Positions 36,550 through 48,388 are shown, numbered from the stretch's first letter. The stretch: DNA of 64,000 bases from Deinococcus indicus (GCF_002198095.1 NZ_NHMK01000009.1:558001-622000), one strand, 5' to 3'. The notes: generated by a model from the sequence alone, not told the origin. Made by a program: numbers and translations.

Positions 36550-37803
36550 TTACTGCGGCGCCTCGCCGTACCGCCGCAGGAAGTCCTCGCGGCTCAGGAC
36601 GCTCAGTTTCGGTTCCTGCGTGGTCGCGCGCGCCCCGTACGCGCGGCGCAGCACGTTCGCCCAGACGCGCAGGCGGCGTCCCGTGGCGGGCGGCAGGTCG
36701 TGCGTCTCGAAGCCCAGCCGTTCCAGGATGGGCGTGACCGCCGACTGGCAGTACACGGCCTGCGCCCCGCGCAGCTCCGGGCGACGCTGCAGGTCGGCCG
36801 CCACCCGCCGGAAGTCCTGCCGGGCCACCCGTACCGTACCGACCGGACCCAGCTGCGACATCAGCGCGTTGTTCGCGTGGTACTCGGCCGCCGGGACGCC
36901 TGCGCGCAGGGTCAGGCCGCCGCCCGGTGCGGCGCCGCGCAGCGTCAGGTCCGGCCCCGGAAAACGGGTGGGGGAGACGCGCAGGATCGAGTCCCTCAGG
37001 CCCCCGGCGGGTTCGGTGCGGGTCACGCGGTCCAGCAGGCGGTCCAGGGCGCCCATCAGGCGGGGTGGGAGGTCGGCGGGCCGTTCCGCGCGCAGGCCCT
37101 CCAGCCGCGCGAGGCTGGTCGCGGCGTACCCGCGCGCCTTCAGGTCGGCCAGCACGCCGGGCAGGGCCGGCACCGTCACCCGCGCGCCGGGCCCTGCGTC
37201 GTGCAGCACGATCACCGCGCCCGGTTGCAGCGTGCGGCGCAGGTGGGCGCGCAGGCCGTCCGGGGTCTGCCCGGCCCGCCAGTCCTGCCCTTCCAGACTC
37301 CAGTGCGCGCCGGTCAGCCCGGAGGTCCGCTGGCCCAGCCGCGTGAACAGGCTGTACGCGCCGTGCGGCGGGCGGTGCAGCGTCACGGGCTGCGTGCCGC
37401 CCACCTGCCGGACGACCGCGCCGATGCGGGCCGCCGCGTCGCCCGGATCCCGGTACGCGCTCCAGGGGGTTCGCAGCCACGCGTGGCGGTGCCGCACGGC
37501 ATGTGCCTGCACCTCGTGCCCCTCGCGCAGCATCCGCGCGATCAGGTCCGGGTGCGCCTCTGCCTGCGCGGCCACCACGAAGAACGTGGCCTGCGCGCCC
37601 GCCGCGCCCAGCGCGTCCAGCACCGCCGGGGTGCTGCGGGGGTCCGGGCCGTCGTCGAAGGTCAGGGCCACCGCCCGGCGTGTCTGCGGCGCGGCGCGCA
37701 GCAGGCCCAGGTTCGCGCGCTGCCACAGCAGGAACGGCCCGCCGATCACCAGCAGGCCCGCCGCCGCCACGCCCAGCGCCGCGCGGTTCAGGCTGGACTT
37801 CAT
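36550..37803 (-). CDS. Membrane-anchored polysaccharide deacetylase with YkoP-like C-terminal domain
   Basis: 417 residues. An N-terminal anchor (LGVAAAGLLVIGGPFLLW) is followed by a NodB deacetylase domain: AVALTFDDGPDP (metal Asp), HAVRHRHAW (metal His), LHRPPHGAYS and VIVLHDAG. The C-terminal ~170 residues (from MGALDRLLDRV) match the YkoP-type partner domain often fused to such enzymes (EYHANNALMSQLGPVG). Expected to deacetylate a cell-wall or surface glycan. Its start overlaps the GT28 gene stop (ATGA), placing it in the fabZ-lptF-GT28 run. Confidence 0.9.
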   Translation of the reverse strand: MKSSLNRAALGVAAAGLLVIGGPFLLWQRANLGLLRAAPQTRRAVALTFDDGPDPRSTPAVLDALGAAGAQATFFVVAAQAEAHPDLIARMLREGHEVQAHAVRHRHAWLRTPWSAYRDPGDAAARIGAVVRQVGGTQPVTLHRPPHGAYSLFTRLGQRTSGLTGAHWSLEGQDWRAGQTPDGLRAHLRRTLQPGAVIVLHDAGPGARVTVPALPGVLADLKARGYAATSLARLEGLRAERPADLPPRLMGALDRLLDRVTRTEPAGGLRDSILRVSPTRFPGPDLTLRGAAPGGGLTLRAGVPAAEYHANNALMSQLGPVGTVRVARQDFRRVAADLQRRPELRGAQAVYCQSAVTPILERLGFETHDLPPATGRRLRVWANVLRRAYGARATTQEPKLSVLSREDFLRRYGEAPQ

Positions 37804-38942
37804 GCGCGCCCCAGGCGGCCCAGCACCGCCTGCGCCACCCGGTCGGCGGCGTCCGGGATACCCAGGCGGCTCGCGGCGGCGCTCATGGCGGCGTGCGTGT
37901 CAGGGTCCAGGGCGCGCAGCACGGCGGGCCGCACCTCGCTCAGCTGCCGCGCCCAGACGGCCGCTCCGTGCCGCTCCAGCAGGTCGGCGTTGTGTTCCTC
38001 CTGCCCCGGAATGGGTTCGTGAATGACCATCGGCACGCCCAGCGTGGTCGCCTCGGCCACCGTCAGCCCGCCCGCCTTGCCGACCACCAGATCCGAGGCG
38101 GCCAGCAGTTCCGGAAAGTCGGTCGTGAAGCCCAGCCGGTGGACGGTCGCGCCACCCACCCGCTCCACGCCCTGCCCGTCCGCGCCGGCCAGCACCAGCA
38201 CCTGCACGCGCCGCCCCAGGTTCGACAGTTCGCTCAGGACGCCGCGCAGCGCCCGGAACGTGCCGGTCCCGCCGCCCGAGATCAGGATGACCGGCTGGTC
38301 GGGCCGCAGGCCGTGGCGTTCTCGCAGCGCCGCGCGGTCCGCGCCGATCAGGCTGCGGAACACCGGCGCGATGGGAATGCCGGTCACGACCACCCGCTCC
38401 GGCGGGATCTTCCAGTCGGCCATCTGCCCGGCCGCCTCGGGGGTCGCCACCATCAGCAGGTCCGCCTCGGGCCGCGCCCAGTGGTGATGCACGCGGTAGT
38501 CCGTGACGATCAGGGCGTTCAGGAAGTCCAGCCGCAGGCGCGTGCGGGCCGCTGCCGCCGCCGCCACCGGAATGGGGTATGAGCTGACGACCACCTCGGG
38601 GTTCACGGCGCGCACGTCCCGCAGGGTGCCGCGCAGCCCCATGTGGTGAAAGGTGCTCACCACGGCGCGCGGCTCGCTCTCGCGGTCCGTCCAGTTGTAG
38701 AACGCGCGGTAGATGCCCGGCGCGTACCGCAGCCACAGGTCGTACGTGCCGGCCGTGACGGTCCGCTCGACCGGGTTCAGGTACGTCAGGAAGTCCGCGT
38801 GCCGGGCGTGCAGGTTCACGCCGCGCGCCCGCAGCGCCGTGTCCAGCGCCCGGTTCGCCTGATGATGCCCGCGCCCGAAACCGGTGGACATGATCAGCGT
38901 CCGCAGTTCCGGCCCGGTGGGGGGAGGTGGGGGTGCGTTCAA
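37800..38942 (-). CDS. GT28 glycosyltransferase, MGDG synthase/UgtP-like
   Basis: Predicted sugar transfer to diacylglycerol at the membrane; 380 residues from TTG 38942. The MGDG-synthase N-terminal domain is seen in MSTGFGRGHHQANRALDTAL, HADFLTYLN and FYNWTDRESEPRAV. The nucleotide-sugar half has VILISGGGTGTFRAL, LGFTTDFPELLAASDLVVGKAGGLTVAEA and IPGQEEHNADLL. The TTG start overlaps the LptF/G TGA (TTGA). It probably makes glycolipids, which are abundant in Deinococcus membranes; this is an inference. Confidence 0.88.
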   Translation of the reverse strand: MNAPPPPPTGPELRTLIMSTGFGRGHHQANRALDTALRARGVNLHARHADFLTYLNPVERTVTAGTYDLWLRYAPGIYRAFYNWTDRESEPRAVVSTFHHMGLRGTLRDVRAVNPEVVVSSYPIPVAAAAAARTRLRLDFLNALIVTDYRVHHHWARPEADLLMVATPEAAGQMADWKIPPERVVVTGIPIAPVFRSLIGADRAALRERHGLRPDQPVILISGGGTGTFRALRGVLSELSNLGRRVQVLVLAGADGQGVERVGGATVHRLGFTTDFPELLAASDLVVGKAGGLTVAEATTLGVPMVIHEPIPGQEEHNADLLERHGAAVWARQLSEVRPAVLRALDPDTHAAMSAAASRLGIPDAADRVAQAVLGRLGRA

Positions 38943-40084
38943 GTGCGCCTCAGCTGCCACAGGCCCGCCCCGGCGAACAGCACGTTCGCCAGCCACACGC
39001 CGGCCTCGGGGAAGGCGGGGATCAGGCCCGCCACGGTCAGGCCCACGAAGAACAGCAGGTAGTACGCCACGGCGATCATCAACGCGACGCCCAGGCTGAC
39101 GCCCAGTGTCCGCCCGAACCTCAGCGCGAACGGCAGGGCCGCCAGCACCAGCACGAGGTTCGCGAACGGCAGCGCCAGCTTGCGGTTCAGGTTCACGCGG
39201 GCGGCGGCGCGGTCGGCGGCGCTCACGCCCGGCGCGGTCAGCTTGGTGATCAGTTCGGGCCAGCCCTCGGCGTCCGCGCCGATTGCGTCGGCGTACTGCG
39301 CGAGCGTCTGCTTGCGGCTCAGGCCGGTATCCACGTTCAGGGCGTCGGTGGCCTTCTCGGGCACGACCACGCTGGGGAACACGTCCTGCACCGCCGCGCG
39401 GAAGGCGGCCGGGTCATTCTCGGGCACGCGGGTCAGGGCGGCGACCGCGCCGTAGTCCACCACGAACGTCGAGTACCCGCTGAGGCTCAGGCGGTTGTCC
39501 TCGAAGGTGCCGCGCTCGGCCAGGATGCCCGTGCCGCGCCCCGCCGAGTCCGCCTGCCACTTCTGCACGCGCACGTCCCGCAGTTCCCGTTTCGCGGCGT
39601 CATAGCCGCCCAGGGACAGCGTCAGGTTGTTGCCCAGGTCCACGGTCTTGCCCACCAGCTGCGACAGGCCCGCGCCAGTCAGGGCGTCCCAGTACAGGCC
39701 GCGCGTCTCCACGTTCGCGCGTGGCGCGACCCACAGGCTCAGCCACACCGACAGCGCCGTGACGAGTAGTGCCACGACTGCCGCCGGGCGTGCGACGCGG
39801 CCCAGGCTGATCCCGCCGCCCTGCACCGCCACGAGTTCCCGCTCGGTGCTCATGCGGCCGAACGCCACGACGGTCATCAGCACGACCGCCATCGGGAAGA
39901 CCTTCACCAGCGTGTCCGGCATCTGGTACCCGATCCAGCGGGCGATCAGGCCCACCGGCACGCCACTGAGCCACTGACTGGAGATGAAGAAGTACCCGAA
40001 GCTCAGGACCGCCGTGAACAGCAGCGTGCCGGCCAGCAGCGGCGGCAGCAGTTCCGCCGTCACGTAGCGGGTCAGGCGCGTCAC
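38939..40084 (-). CDS. LptF/LptG (YjgP/YjgQ) family permease
   Basis: Integral membrane protein of the family that, with LptBC, extracts lipopolysaccharide in Gram-negatives; 381 residues. Topology fits: three N-terminal helices (LLPPLLAGTLLFTAVLSFGYFF; VFPMAVVLMTVVAFGRM; VVALLVTALSVWLSLWV), a large periplasmic beta domain, then three C-terminal helices (LALPFANLVLVLAALPFAL; VSLGVALMIAVAYYLLFFVGL; VWLANVLFAGAGLW). The GRMSTERELVAVQGGGISLGR loop is typical. Deinococcus is not known to make LPS, so the cargo is open. GTG 40084 has a GGGGTGAGG site. Confidence 0.9.
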   Translation of the reverse strand: MTRLTRYVTAELLPPLLAGTLLFTAVLSFGYFFISSQWLSGVPVGLIARWIGYQMPDTLVKVFPMAVVLMTVVAFGRMSTERELVAVQGGGISLGRVARPAAVVALLVTALSVWLSLWVAPRANVETRGLYWDALTGAGLSQLVGKTVDLGNNLTLSLGGYDAAKRELRDVRVQKWQADSAGRGTGILAERGTFEDNRLSLSGYSTFVVDYGAVAALTRVPENDPAAFRAAVQDVFPSVVVPEKATDALNVDTGLSRKQTLAQYADAIGADAEGWPELITKLTAPGVSAADRAAARVNLNRKLALPFANLVLVLAALPFALRFGRTLGVSLGVALMIAVAYYLLFFVGLTVAGLIPAFPEAGVWLANVLFAGAGLWQLRRT

Positions 40085-40120
40085 GCCTCACCCCGGCGCG
40101 GCGCGGGCAGGTGAACCGGA

Positions 40121-40145
40121 TTGAGAGGCGACACGCACCTCTCAA
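40121..40145. other. Inverted repeat between fabZ and the LptF/G gene
   Basis: TTGAGAGG (40121-40128) and CCTCTCAA (40138-40145) form a perfect 8-bp hairpin with a 9-nt loop just after the fabZ stop. There is no T-run, so it may be an operator or mRNA-processing hairpin rather than a terminator. Confidence 0.45.
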
Positions 40146-40157
40146 CCAGCGCCCCGG

Positions 40158-40586
<429 letters not shown>

Positions 40587-40621
40587 GCGGGGCTCTCCTG
40601 GGTGGGGTCCGGCCGGGCCGG

Positions 40622-40658
40622 AAAAGGAAAAAGGGAGAGGCTTTACGGGCCGTCTCCC
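40622..40658 (-). terminator. Intrinsic terminator between mreB and fabZ
   Basis: On the minus strand GGGAGACGGCCC pairs with GGCCTCTCCC-type bases through GGGAGA/TCTCCC, directly followed by TTTTTCCTTTTCC. It ends the mreB transcript. Confidence 0.75.
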
Positions 40659-40717
40659 ATCAATCAGCAGCGTCAGCGGCAGCGGGGCAGGGGTGCGCGC
40701 TCCCGGCGGCCGCAGGG

Positions 40718-41758
40718 TCAGCGGCGCAGGTAGTTGTCGCTGGACACCAGCGAGTCGCCCAGCACCGGGATCATCTCCAGCGCCATGCCGGTCCCGACCG
40801 CGACGGCCTCGACGGCGTTCTCGGCGACGGCCACCGGAATGCCGGTCGTCTGGCGCAGCAGTTCGTCGAAGTTGCGCAGCAGCGACCCGCCGCCCGTCAT
40901 GACGATCCCCCGGTCAATGATGTCGCTCACCAGTTCCGGCGGGGTGATCTCCAGGACGCGCTTGACGCCGTCCACGATCTTCGTGACGGGTTCGCTGAGG
41001 GCCTCGACCACGTCGGTGCTGTCCAGGCTGATGGTCTTGGGCAGGCCGTTCACGAGGTCACGGCCGCGCACCTCGGCGGTCAGGTTCTCGGCGTCGTCGA
41101 GCAGCATGGCCGCCCCGACCTTGACCTTGATCTCCTCGGCGGTGCGCTCACCGATCAGCACGTTGTGCTTGCGGCGCACGTAGCGGATGATGCTCTCGTC
41201 GAACTCGTTGCCGGCGATGCGCATGGATTCCGACACCACGATCCCGCCCAGCGAGATCACGGCGACGTCCGTGCTGCCCCCGCCGATGTCCACGACCATC
41301 GACCCGATCGGTTCGGCGATCTTCAGGCCGGCCCCGATGGCGGCGGCCAGCGGCTCCTCGATCAGGAAGGCGCGCTTGGCGTTGCTGTTCAGGGCGGCGC
41401 GCAGCACGGCGCGTTTTTCCACGTCACTGACGTTGCTGGGCACGCCCACCATCAGCTGCGGCTTGAAGCCGAACAGGCGCCCGGCGTTGCCCTGCACCTT
41501 CTGCAGGAACATGGTGATCATCTTCTCGGTCAGGCCCTCGTCGGCGATCACGCCGTCCTTGATGGGCCGCACGGCGACGATCCCGCCGGGCGTCCGGCCG
41601 ATCATGCGGTAGGCTTCCTCGCCCACGGCCTTCACCTGCTTACTGTCTCGCGCCATGGCGATCACGCTGGGTTCCTGGAGGACCAGGCCGCGGCTCTTGC
41701 TGTAAATAAGGAACGTCGCCGTTCCAAGATCGATTCCAATGTCTTCTGACAGCCTCAC
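40718..41758 (-). CDS. mreB: Rod shape-determining actin homologue MreB
   Basis: Cytoskeletal ATPase guiding cell-wall synthesis; 346 residues. Actin-fold motifs are complete: phosphate 1 DIGIDLGTATFLIY, EEPLAAAIGAGL, phosphate 2 VVDIGGGSTDVAVISLGG and adenosine motif IVMTGGGSLLRNFDELL. GTG 41758 follows GGAGGGCGA. MreC and MreD are absent downstream. An upstream TTG at 41775 opens a 6-codon frame ending as GTGA on the start, with TACGAT (41790-41785) 9 nt before it. Confidence 0.95.
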   Translation of the reverse strand: MRLSEDIGIDLGTATFLIYSKSRGLVLQEPSVIAMARDSKQVKAVGEEAYRMIGRTPGGIVAVRPIKDGVIADEGLTEKMITMFLQKVQGNAGRLFGFKPQLMVGVPSNVSDVEKRAVLRAALNSNAKRAFLIEEPLAAAIGAGLKIAEPIGSMVVDIGGGSTDVAVISLGGIVVSESMRIAGNEFDESIIRYVRRKHNVLIGERTAEEIKVKVGAAMLLDDAENLTAEVRGRDLVNGLPKTISLDSTDVVEALSEPVTKIVDGVKRVLEITPPELVSDIIDRGIVMTGGGSLLRNFDELLRQTTGIPVAVAENAVEAVAVGTGMALEMIPVLGDSLVSSDNYLRR

Positions 41759-41837
41759 ACTCGCCCTCCGGTCAAAACGTCCCAATCGTAGCACGGTGCA
41801 TGAGGCGCGCCTAAACCATTCCTCATGCGCGTGGCGT

Positions 41838-42092
41838 TCAGGCGCGCGGTTTCACGAACGCGGCCAGCGCCGCGCACAGGCTGGTCAGGACCATCAGCGA
41901 CAGCGCCTGCCCCACCCCGCCCAGGCCCTCCAGGCCCAGCTGTTCGGCCAGCGCGCCCTCCAGTCCGCCCAGCGAACGCAGCCACAGCGGCCCCGTGCCG
42001 GCCAGCGACGCGAAGGTCCCCAGCGACAGCAGCGCCAGCGCCAGCGTCAGGCCGAACAGCAGCGCGCACAGCAGCCAGCCGAGGACTCTCAA
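41838..42092 (-). CDS. Small two-helix membrane protein
   Basis: 84 residues, unrecognised. Two hydrophobic helices (LGWLLCALLFGLTLALALLSLG and GGVGQALSLMVLTSLCAALAAFV) flank a loop with GPLWLRSLGGLEGALAEQLGLEG. TTG 42092 has GGAGGGCG about 6 nt upstream. Its start overlaps the stop of a short leaderless ORF (42166-42089) as TTGA. It lies just upstream of mreB on the same strand, which hints at an envelope role, but no function is assigned. Confidence 0.65.
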   Translation of the reverse strand: MRVLGWLLCALLFGLTLALALLSLGTFASLAGTGPLWLRSLGGLEGALAEQLGLEGLGGVGQALSLMVLTSLCAALAAFVKPRA

Positions 42093-42166
42093 GGGCGCCC
42101 TCCGCGGAGGTCCGGGCGTGGCCGCGCGGCCCGGCGGGAAACGGTGGATCGTGACGGGGCGGTCAT
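42089..42166 (-). CDS. Possible leaderless 25-residue leader ORF coupled to the small membrane protein
   Basis: ATG 42166 lies 7 nt behind a good TAGAAT box (42179-42174). The frame encodes MTAPSRSTVSRRAARPRPD... and ends in TGA overlapping the TTG of the next gene, whose Shine-Dalgarno lies inside it. This is the cleanest of the four leaderless-leader arrangements here. The peptide is Arg/Pro-rich. Confidence 0.4.
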   Translation of the reverse strand: MTAPSRSTVSRRAARPRPDLRGGRP

Positions 42167-42267
42167 CCGGCGCATTCTAGTGATGCCTGCGCCACGCGCC
42201 GTGAGGATTTTCACATCCTGGCCCCGTGGGCGCGCGCCCGTCCGCGGCGGGACGCTATGCTGCGCGC

Positions 42268-42513
42268 GTGAACCTGCCTGCCCGCGTGCGAGTGACCCGC
42301 CCCCCGCTGCCCCTGGCCCCGGCCCTGAAAGCCGCCGCCAGCCGCCTGTGCCCGGACGCCCCGGACGCGCTGACCGGCGCGGCGCTGGCCATCGCCGGGG
42401 GCGGCGTGATCGGCGCGCACCTGCGCTGGGACGGGGGAGAAGCCGCGAACGTCGAGACCGGCTGGCGCGGGCGCGGCATCGAGGAAGCGCTGGCGCAGAC
42501 CGTCTCCGGCTGA
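42268..42513 (+). CDS. Small hypothetical protein
   Basis: 81 residues, not recognised. It reads VNLPARVRVTRPPLPLAPALK..., then a Gly/Ala-rich strand region (LTGAALAIAGGGVIGAHLRW) and an acidic end (GRGIEEALAQTV). GTG 42268 sits 6 nt behind TATGCT (42256-42261), a leaderless signature, which is the best evidence that this small frame is expressed. No signal peptide or clear membrane segment. Confidence 0.6.
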   Translation: MNLPARVRVTRPPLPLAPALKAAASRLCPDAPDALTGAALAIAGGGVIGAHLRWDGGEAANVETGWRGRGIEEALAQTVSG

Positions 42514-42580
42514 CCGGAACGCCCGGAGGCGGCCTGCCCTGCGGGACGCGCGCCTAACAACCGTTTGGTAACCTGGGGGC

Positions 42581-43756
<1,176 letters not shown>

Positions 43757-43758
43757 TC

Positions 43759-43924
43759 AATGGTGCGGACAGGTTCATGGCTTCAGGGCAGGCCAGCGAT
43801 GAACACCCAGTGTTGACCCCTCCCCCTTGAGGGGGGAGGCTGGGAGGGGGTGAGCAGGAATGGCGTGACAGAAGACGTGTTCCGTGCGTGTCTCCTCTGT
43901 CGCTTGAACAGTGTCCGCACCATT
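43759..43924 (+). repeat. Family-2 repeat, copy 2
   Basis: The 166-bp reference copy. Ends AATGGTGCGGACAGGTTCA and GTGTCCGCACCATT form terminal inverted repeats. The centre has a C-run/G-run hairpin (CCCCTCCCCCTTGAGGGGGG) followed by GGGAGGGGGTGAGCAGG and GACAGAAGACGTGTTCC. It begins 3 bp after the acyl-CoA dehydrogenase stop (ACCTGATC|AATGG). The same ACCTGATC context flanks copy 3 at dgkA. Confidence 0.82.
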
Positions 43925-44046
43925 ACTGAGCCTTTCGCCCGGCTTGACTCCACCCGGCCGAATCCCACCCCGGCCGGGGCCGGACGCGGCGTGGAGGATT
44001 CAGGGAACCGCAAGATACGCCGGAGTGCCGCCGCTCAGAATGAACG

Positions 44047-45063
44047 GTGATGCTCCGGCAACTCCTGTGGATTCCCGGCACCCTGATGGTGCTCGCCGTG
44101 ATGGTCGACCTGATCGTCACGTGCCTCCAGTCCGGCGAGGGCCGCCTGGGCCGCGCGGTCCACCGCCCCCTGTACGCCGCGCTGACCGGCGCCGCCCGCC
44201 TGACCGGCCGCCGCGCCCTGCTGTCGTGGACCGCGCCCCTGCTGATCCTGGGCACCCTGACCGCCTGGACGCTCCTGTGCTGGCTGGGCTGGACCCTGAT
44301 CTTCTGGTCGCAGCCCGGCAGCCTGCTGGGTTCCGAGAGTGGCACCCCCGCCACGTTCGCCGGCACGCTGTACTTCGTCGGGTACACCATCAGCACCCTG
44401 GGCCTGGGCGAGATCACCGCGCCGCTGCCCTTCTGGCGCGTCCTGACCGCCGTGGCGTCCATCAACGGGTTCTTCCTGCTGACCTTCGCCATCACCTTCG
44501 TCGTGCCCATCGCGCAGGCCAGGGGCGACCGCCGCCGCCTCGCGCTGCACCTGCACCGCGCCGGACCCGGCGCGCAGGCCCTGATCCTGAACGCCCACAC
44601 CGACCACGACCGCAGCCTGCTGAGCCTCACCAGCGACCTGCACACCATGCTCAACGACGTGGACGCCGCCCACCTGAACTCGCCGTACCTGCACCGCTTC
44701 CACGACCACGACCCGCAGGACGCCCTGGACCTGCACCTGCCCGCCCTGGGCGAGGCGCTGCTGATCCTCCAGGGGAGCATGACCGGCCCCGTGCCGCACG
44801 GGCTGGGCCGCACCCTGGCCAGTATCGACTCCATGACCCGCACCTTCGAACGCACCCACGGGCCGAGCCCGGTGCCCGTCCCGCCCCCACCCGACCTGAC
44901 CCGCCTGCGGGACGCCGGCCTGATCCTGAAACCCGACGCCGACCTGCACGCCCACCTGCACGCGCACGCCGACCTGCGCCGCCGCCTGCACGCCATGGCC
45001 CACGCCGGCCAGTGGCGCTGGGACGAGGTGGCCGAACTGCCGCCCACCCCCGACGCTGCGTGA
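44047..45063 (+). CDS. Potassium-channel-like membrane protein with a degenerate selectivity filter
   Basis: 338 residues. Membrane helices: LLWIPGTLMVLAVMVDLIVTCL, LLSWTAPLLILGTLTAWTLLCWLGWTLIF, a pore-loop-like segment, then VLTAVASINGFFLLTFAITFVVPI. The pore region reads GTLYFVGYTISTLGLGEITAP, with TLGLGE in place of the K-channel TVGYGD. The cytoplasmic C-terminal half is helical and His/Leu-rich and has no RCK/TrkA-N domain. It is probably a divergent ion channel; selectivity is doubtful. Starts at GTG 44047 or ATG 44050. Confidence 0.75.
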   Translation: MMLRQLLWIPGTLMVLAVMVDLIVTCLQSGEGRLGRAVHRPLYAALTGAARLTGRRALLSWTAPLLILGTLTAWTLLCWLGWTLIFWSQPGSLLGSESGTPATFAGTLYFVGYTISTLGLGEITAPLPFWRVLTAVASINGFFLLTFAITFVVPIAQARGDRRRLALHLHRAGPGAQALILNAHTDHDRSLLSLTSDLHTMLNDVDAAHLNSPYLHRFHDHDPQDALDLHLPALGEALLILQGSMTGPVPHGLGRTLASIDSMTRTFERTHGPSPVPVPPPPDLTRLRDAGLILKPDADLHAHLHAHADLRRRLHAMAHAGQWRWDEVAELPPTPDAA

Positions 45064-45119
45064 AGGTGGGCGGCGCTCCACCCCCTACCGGCCTCATGCC
45101 CGGCGGCCAGACTGAAAGC

Positions 45120-45566
45120 ATGTCGCTCCTGACCGCGCTGCTGACCGCCGCCACCCTCGGCCCCCCGGCCCTCGCGGCGCCCTTCACGCTGACCGGCGCG
45201 GACGGCCGCCGCTGGTCCCTGAGCAGCGCCCTGGGCCGCGAACGCCTGCTGATCGTCCGTAACCCCAGCGCCGCGTACCTGAACACCGTCCGCGCGCAGG
45301 ACACGGCACTTCAGGTCCGTGACCTGCGCGTCGTGGCCCTGCTGCCCCCGGACGACGCTCGCCTGAACGGCCCCCGTACCCTGATGCTCACGCTGCTCGC
45401 CGACCCTGGCGGGAAGGTCGGCGCGCAGTACGGCCCCGCCACCCTGATCGGCAAGGACCGCGGCGTCAAGGCCCGCTACCCCGCCCCGCCCGCCCTGAAC
45501 ACTGTCGGCGCCCTGATCGACACCATGCCCATGCGCCAGCAGGAACGTCAGGAGCGGGGCCGCTGA
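45120..45566 (+). CDS. Secreted DUF4174-domain protein
   Basis: 148 residues with a signal peptide (MSLLTALLTAATLGPPALAA). The DUF4174 pattern is visible: RLLIVRNPSAAYLNTVRAQDTALQVRDLRVVAL, then the end block ATLIGKDRGVKARY...VGALIDTMPMRQQERQ. The fold is thioredoxin-like but without a CxxC pair. Role unknown. It lies 56 bp after the channel-like gene on the same strand and ends one base before the convergent acetyltransferase gene. Confidence 0.8.
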   Translation: MSLLTALLTAATLGPPALAAPFTLTGADGRRWSLSSALGRERLLIVRNPSAAYLNTVRAQDTALQVRDLRVVALLPPDDARLNGPRTLMLTLLADPGGKVGAQYGPATLIGKDRGVKARYPAPPALNTVGALIDTMPMRQQERQERGR

Positions 45567-45567
45567 C

Positions 45568-46101
45568 CTACCCCGACGGGCGCGTCAGCACCAGCACCCG
45601 GTCCTCCGGGTCTCCCGCCTCGCCGGTCACCGTGAAGCCCGCCCGCGCTGCCAGCCGCAGTGACGCCGCGTTTTCCGGGCTGATGATGCAGAACGTCTCC
45701 CGGCCCGGCACGTTCGCGTCCCGCCAGCCCAGCGCCGCCGCGACCGCCTCGCCCGCATACCCCTGCCCGTGCGCCCACGGCAGCGTCACCCAGCCCGCCT
45801 CCGGAATGCCGTCCAGTTCAGGCTGTCCTGCCAGCAGGTCCCGCTTGAACCGCCCCAGCCCGACCTCACCCACAAAGCGCCCGGACGCGCGCTCCTCGGC
45901 AACCCAGTACCCGAAGCCCAGCAGCGCCCAGTGCCCCGGATGCCGCAGCAGCCGCGTCCACACGTCCTGCCGCGCCAGGGGACGCCCGCTCGTGTACCGA
46001 GTGACCACCGGGTCCTGCCACAGTTCCACGCAGGCGTCCAGATCGTCCAGGCGGTGCGGGCGCAGCCGCAGGCGCGGGGTGGTCAGGATGGGGGCCTCCA
46101 T
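45568..46101 (-). CDS. GNAT-family N-acetyltransferase (RimJ/RimL-like)
   Basis: 177 residues. It begins ILTTPRLRLRPHRLDDLDACVELW, the RimJ/RimL start, with the acetyl-CoA loop AWVTLP-type GWVTLPWAHGQGYAGEAVAAAL and the NAASLRLAARAGFTVTGE helix. ATG 46101 is chosen because TACGGT (46113-46108) lies 6 nt upstream; a longer in-frame start at 46119 would overlap the promoter. Target unknown (ribosomal protein, amino acid or antibiotic). Confidence 0.9.
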   Translation of the reverse strand: MEAPILTTPRLRLRPHRLDDLDACVELWQDPVVTRYTSGRPLARQDVWTRLLRHPGHWALLGFGYWVAEERASGRFVGEVGLGRFKRDLLAGQPELDGIPEAGWVTLPWAHGQGYAGEAVAAALGWRDANVPGRETFCIISPENAASLRLAARAGFTVTGEAGDPEDRVLVLTRPSG

Positions 46102-46193
46102 GTGGTCACCGTAGCGCATCGCCCGGACGGAACAGGCCGCCCACCCGGAGGTGCAGCGGCCCTGTCGTTTCCCGTTTCAGATGGTGGCTGTGG

Positions 46194-47888
<1,695 letters not shown>

Positions 47889-47966
47889 GCCTCACCCTAC
47901 GCCCGGTCGCGCCCGCCTGCATGCAGAGGCACAGACAGGCGCGCCCGGCCCGCGTTACCGTGCCGC

Positions 47967-48362
47967 ATGACCCGCCCGCACCTGCTGTTCGTCTACAACG
48001 CCGACGGAGGCCCCCTGAACGCCCTGAAGGACCTGTGGCACAAGACGGTGTCGCCTGCCACGTACGACTGCCAGCTGTGCGCGGTCACGTACGGCCCGCT
48101 CGGCATGCGCCGCGAGTGGCGGGAGTTCGTGCGGTCCCTGCCCGCCGACGTGACGTTCCTGCACCGTGACGAACTGGCCGCGCAGTACGGCGTGCAGGGC
48201 GTGGCCCTCCCGGCGGCGTTCGTGCTGGACGGCGCGCAGGTGCGCCCCTGGCTGAGTGCCGAGGCTGTCAGGGAGGCGCGCACCCTGGACGACCTGATGT
48301 CCCTGGTGCGCGCCTCCCTGCCCATGACCGCCGGGCCAGACACGGGCGTGCGGCCCGCCTGA
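47967..48362 (+). CDS. Small CxxC protein of unknown function
   Basis: 131 residues. It starts like a thioredoxin-fold strand (LLFVYNADGGPLNALKDLWHKTVSP) and has a CQLC pair in YDCQLCAVTYGPLGMRREW, then VTFLHRDELAAQYG and LPAAFVLDG. I recognise this pattern only as a widespread uncharacterised family, probably a redox or metal-binding protein. ATG 47967 lies 5 nt behind TACCGT (leaderless), divergent from ilvD, whose Fe-S cluster makes a redox link conceivable but unproven. Confidence 0.75.
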   Translation: MTRPHLLFVYNADGGPLNALKDLWHKTVSPATYDCQLCAVTYGPLGMRREWREFVRSLPADVTFLHRDELAAQYGVQGVALPAAFVLDGAQVRPWLSAEAVREARTLDDLMSLVRASLPMTAGPDTGVRPA

Positions 48363-48388
48363 CCCGGCGGCTGAAACGGCCCAGGTTA

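Noticed and set aside
42548..42575. TetR-type operator before the acyl-CoA dehydrogenase (AACCGTTTGGT)
   Set aside because: Only 3 bp are truly symmetric around GTTT; the rest does not mirror. No regulator gene is adjacent.
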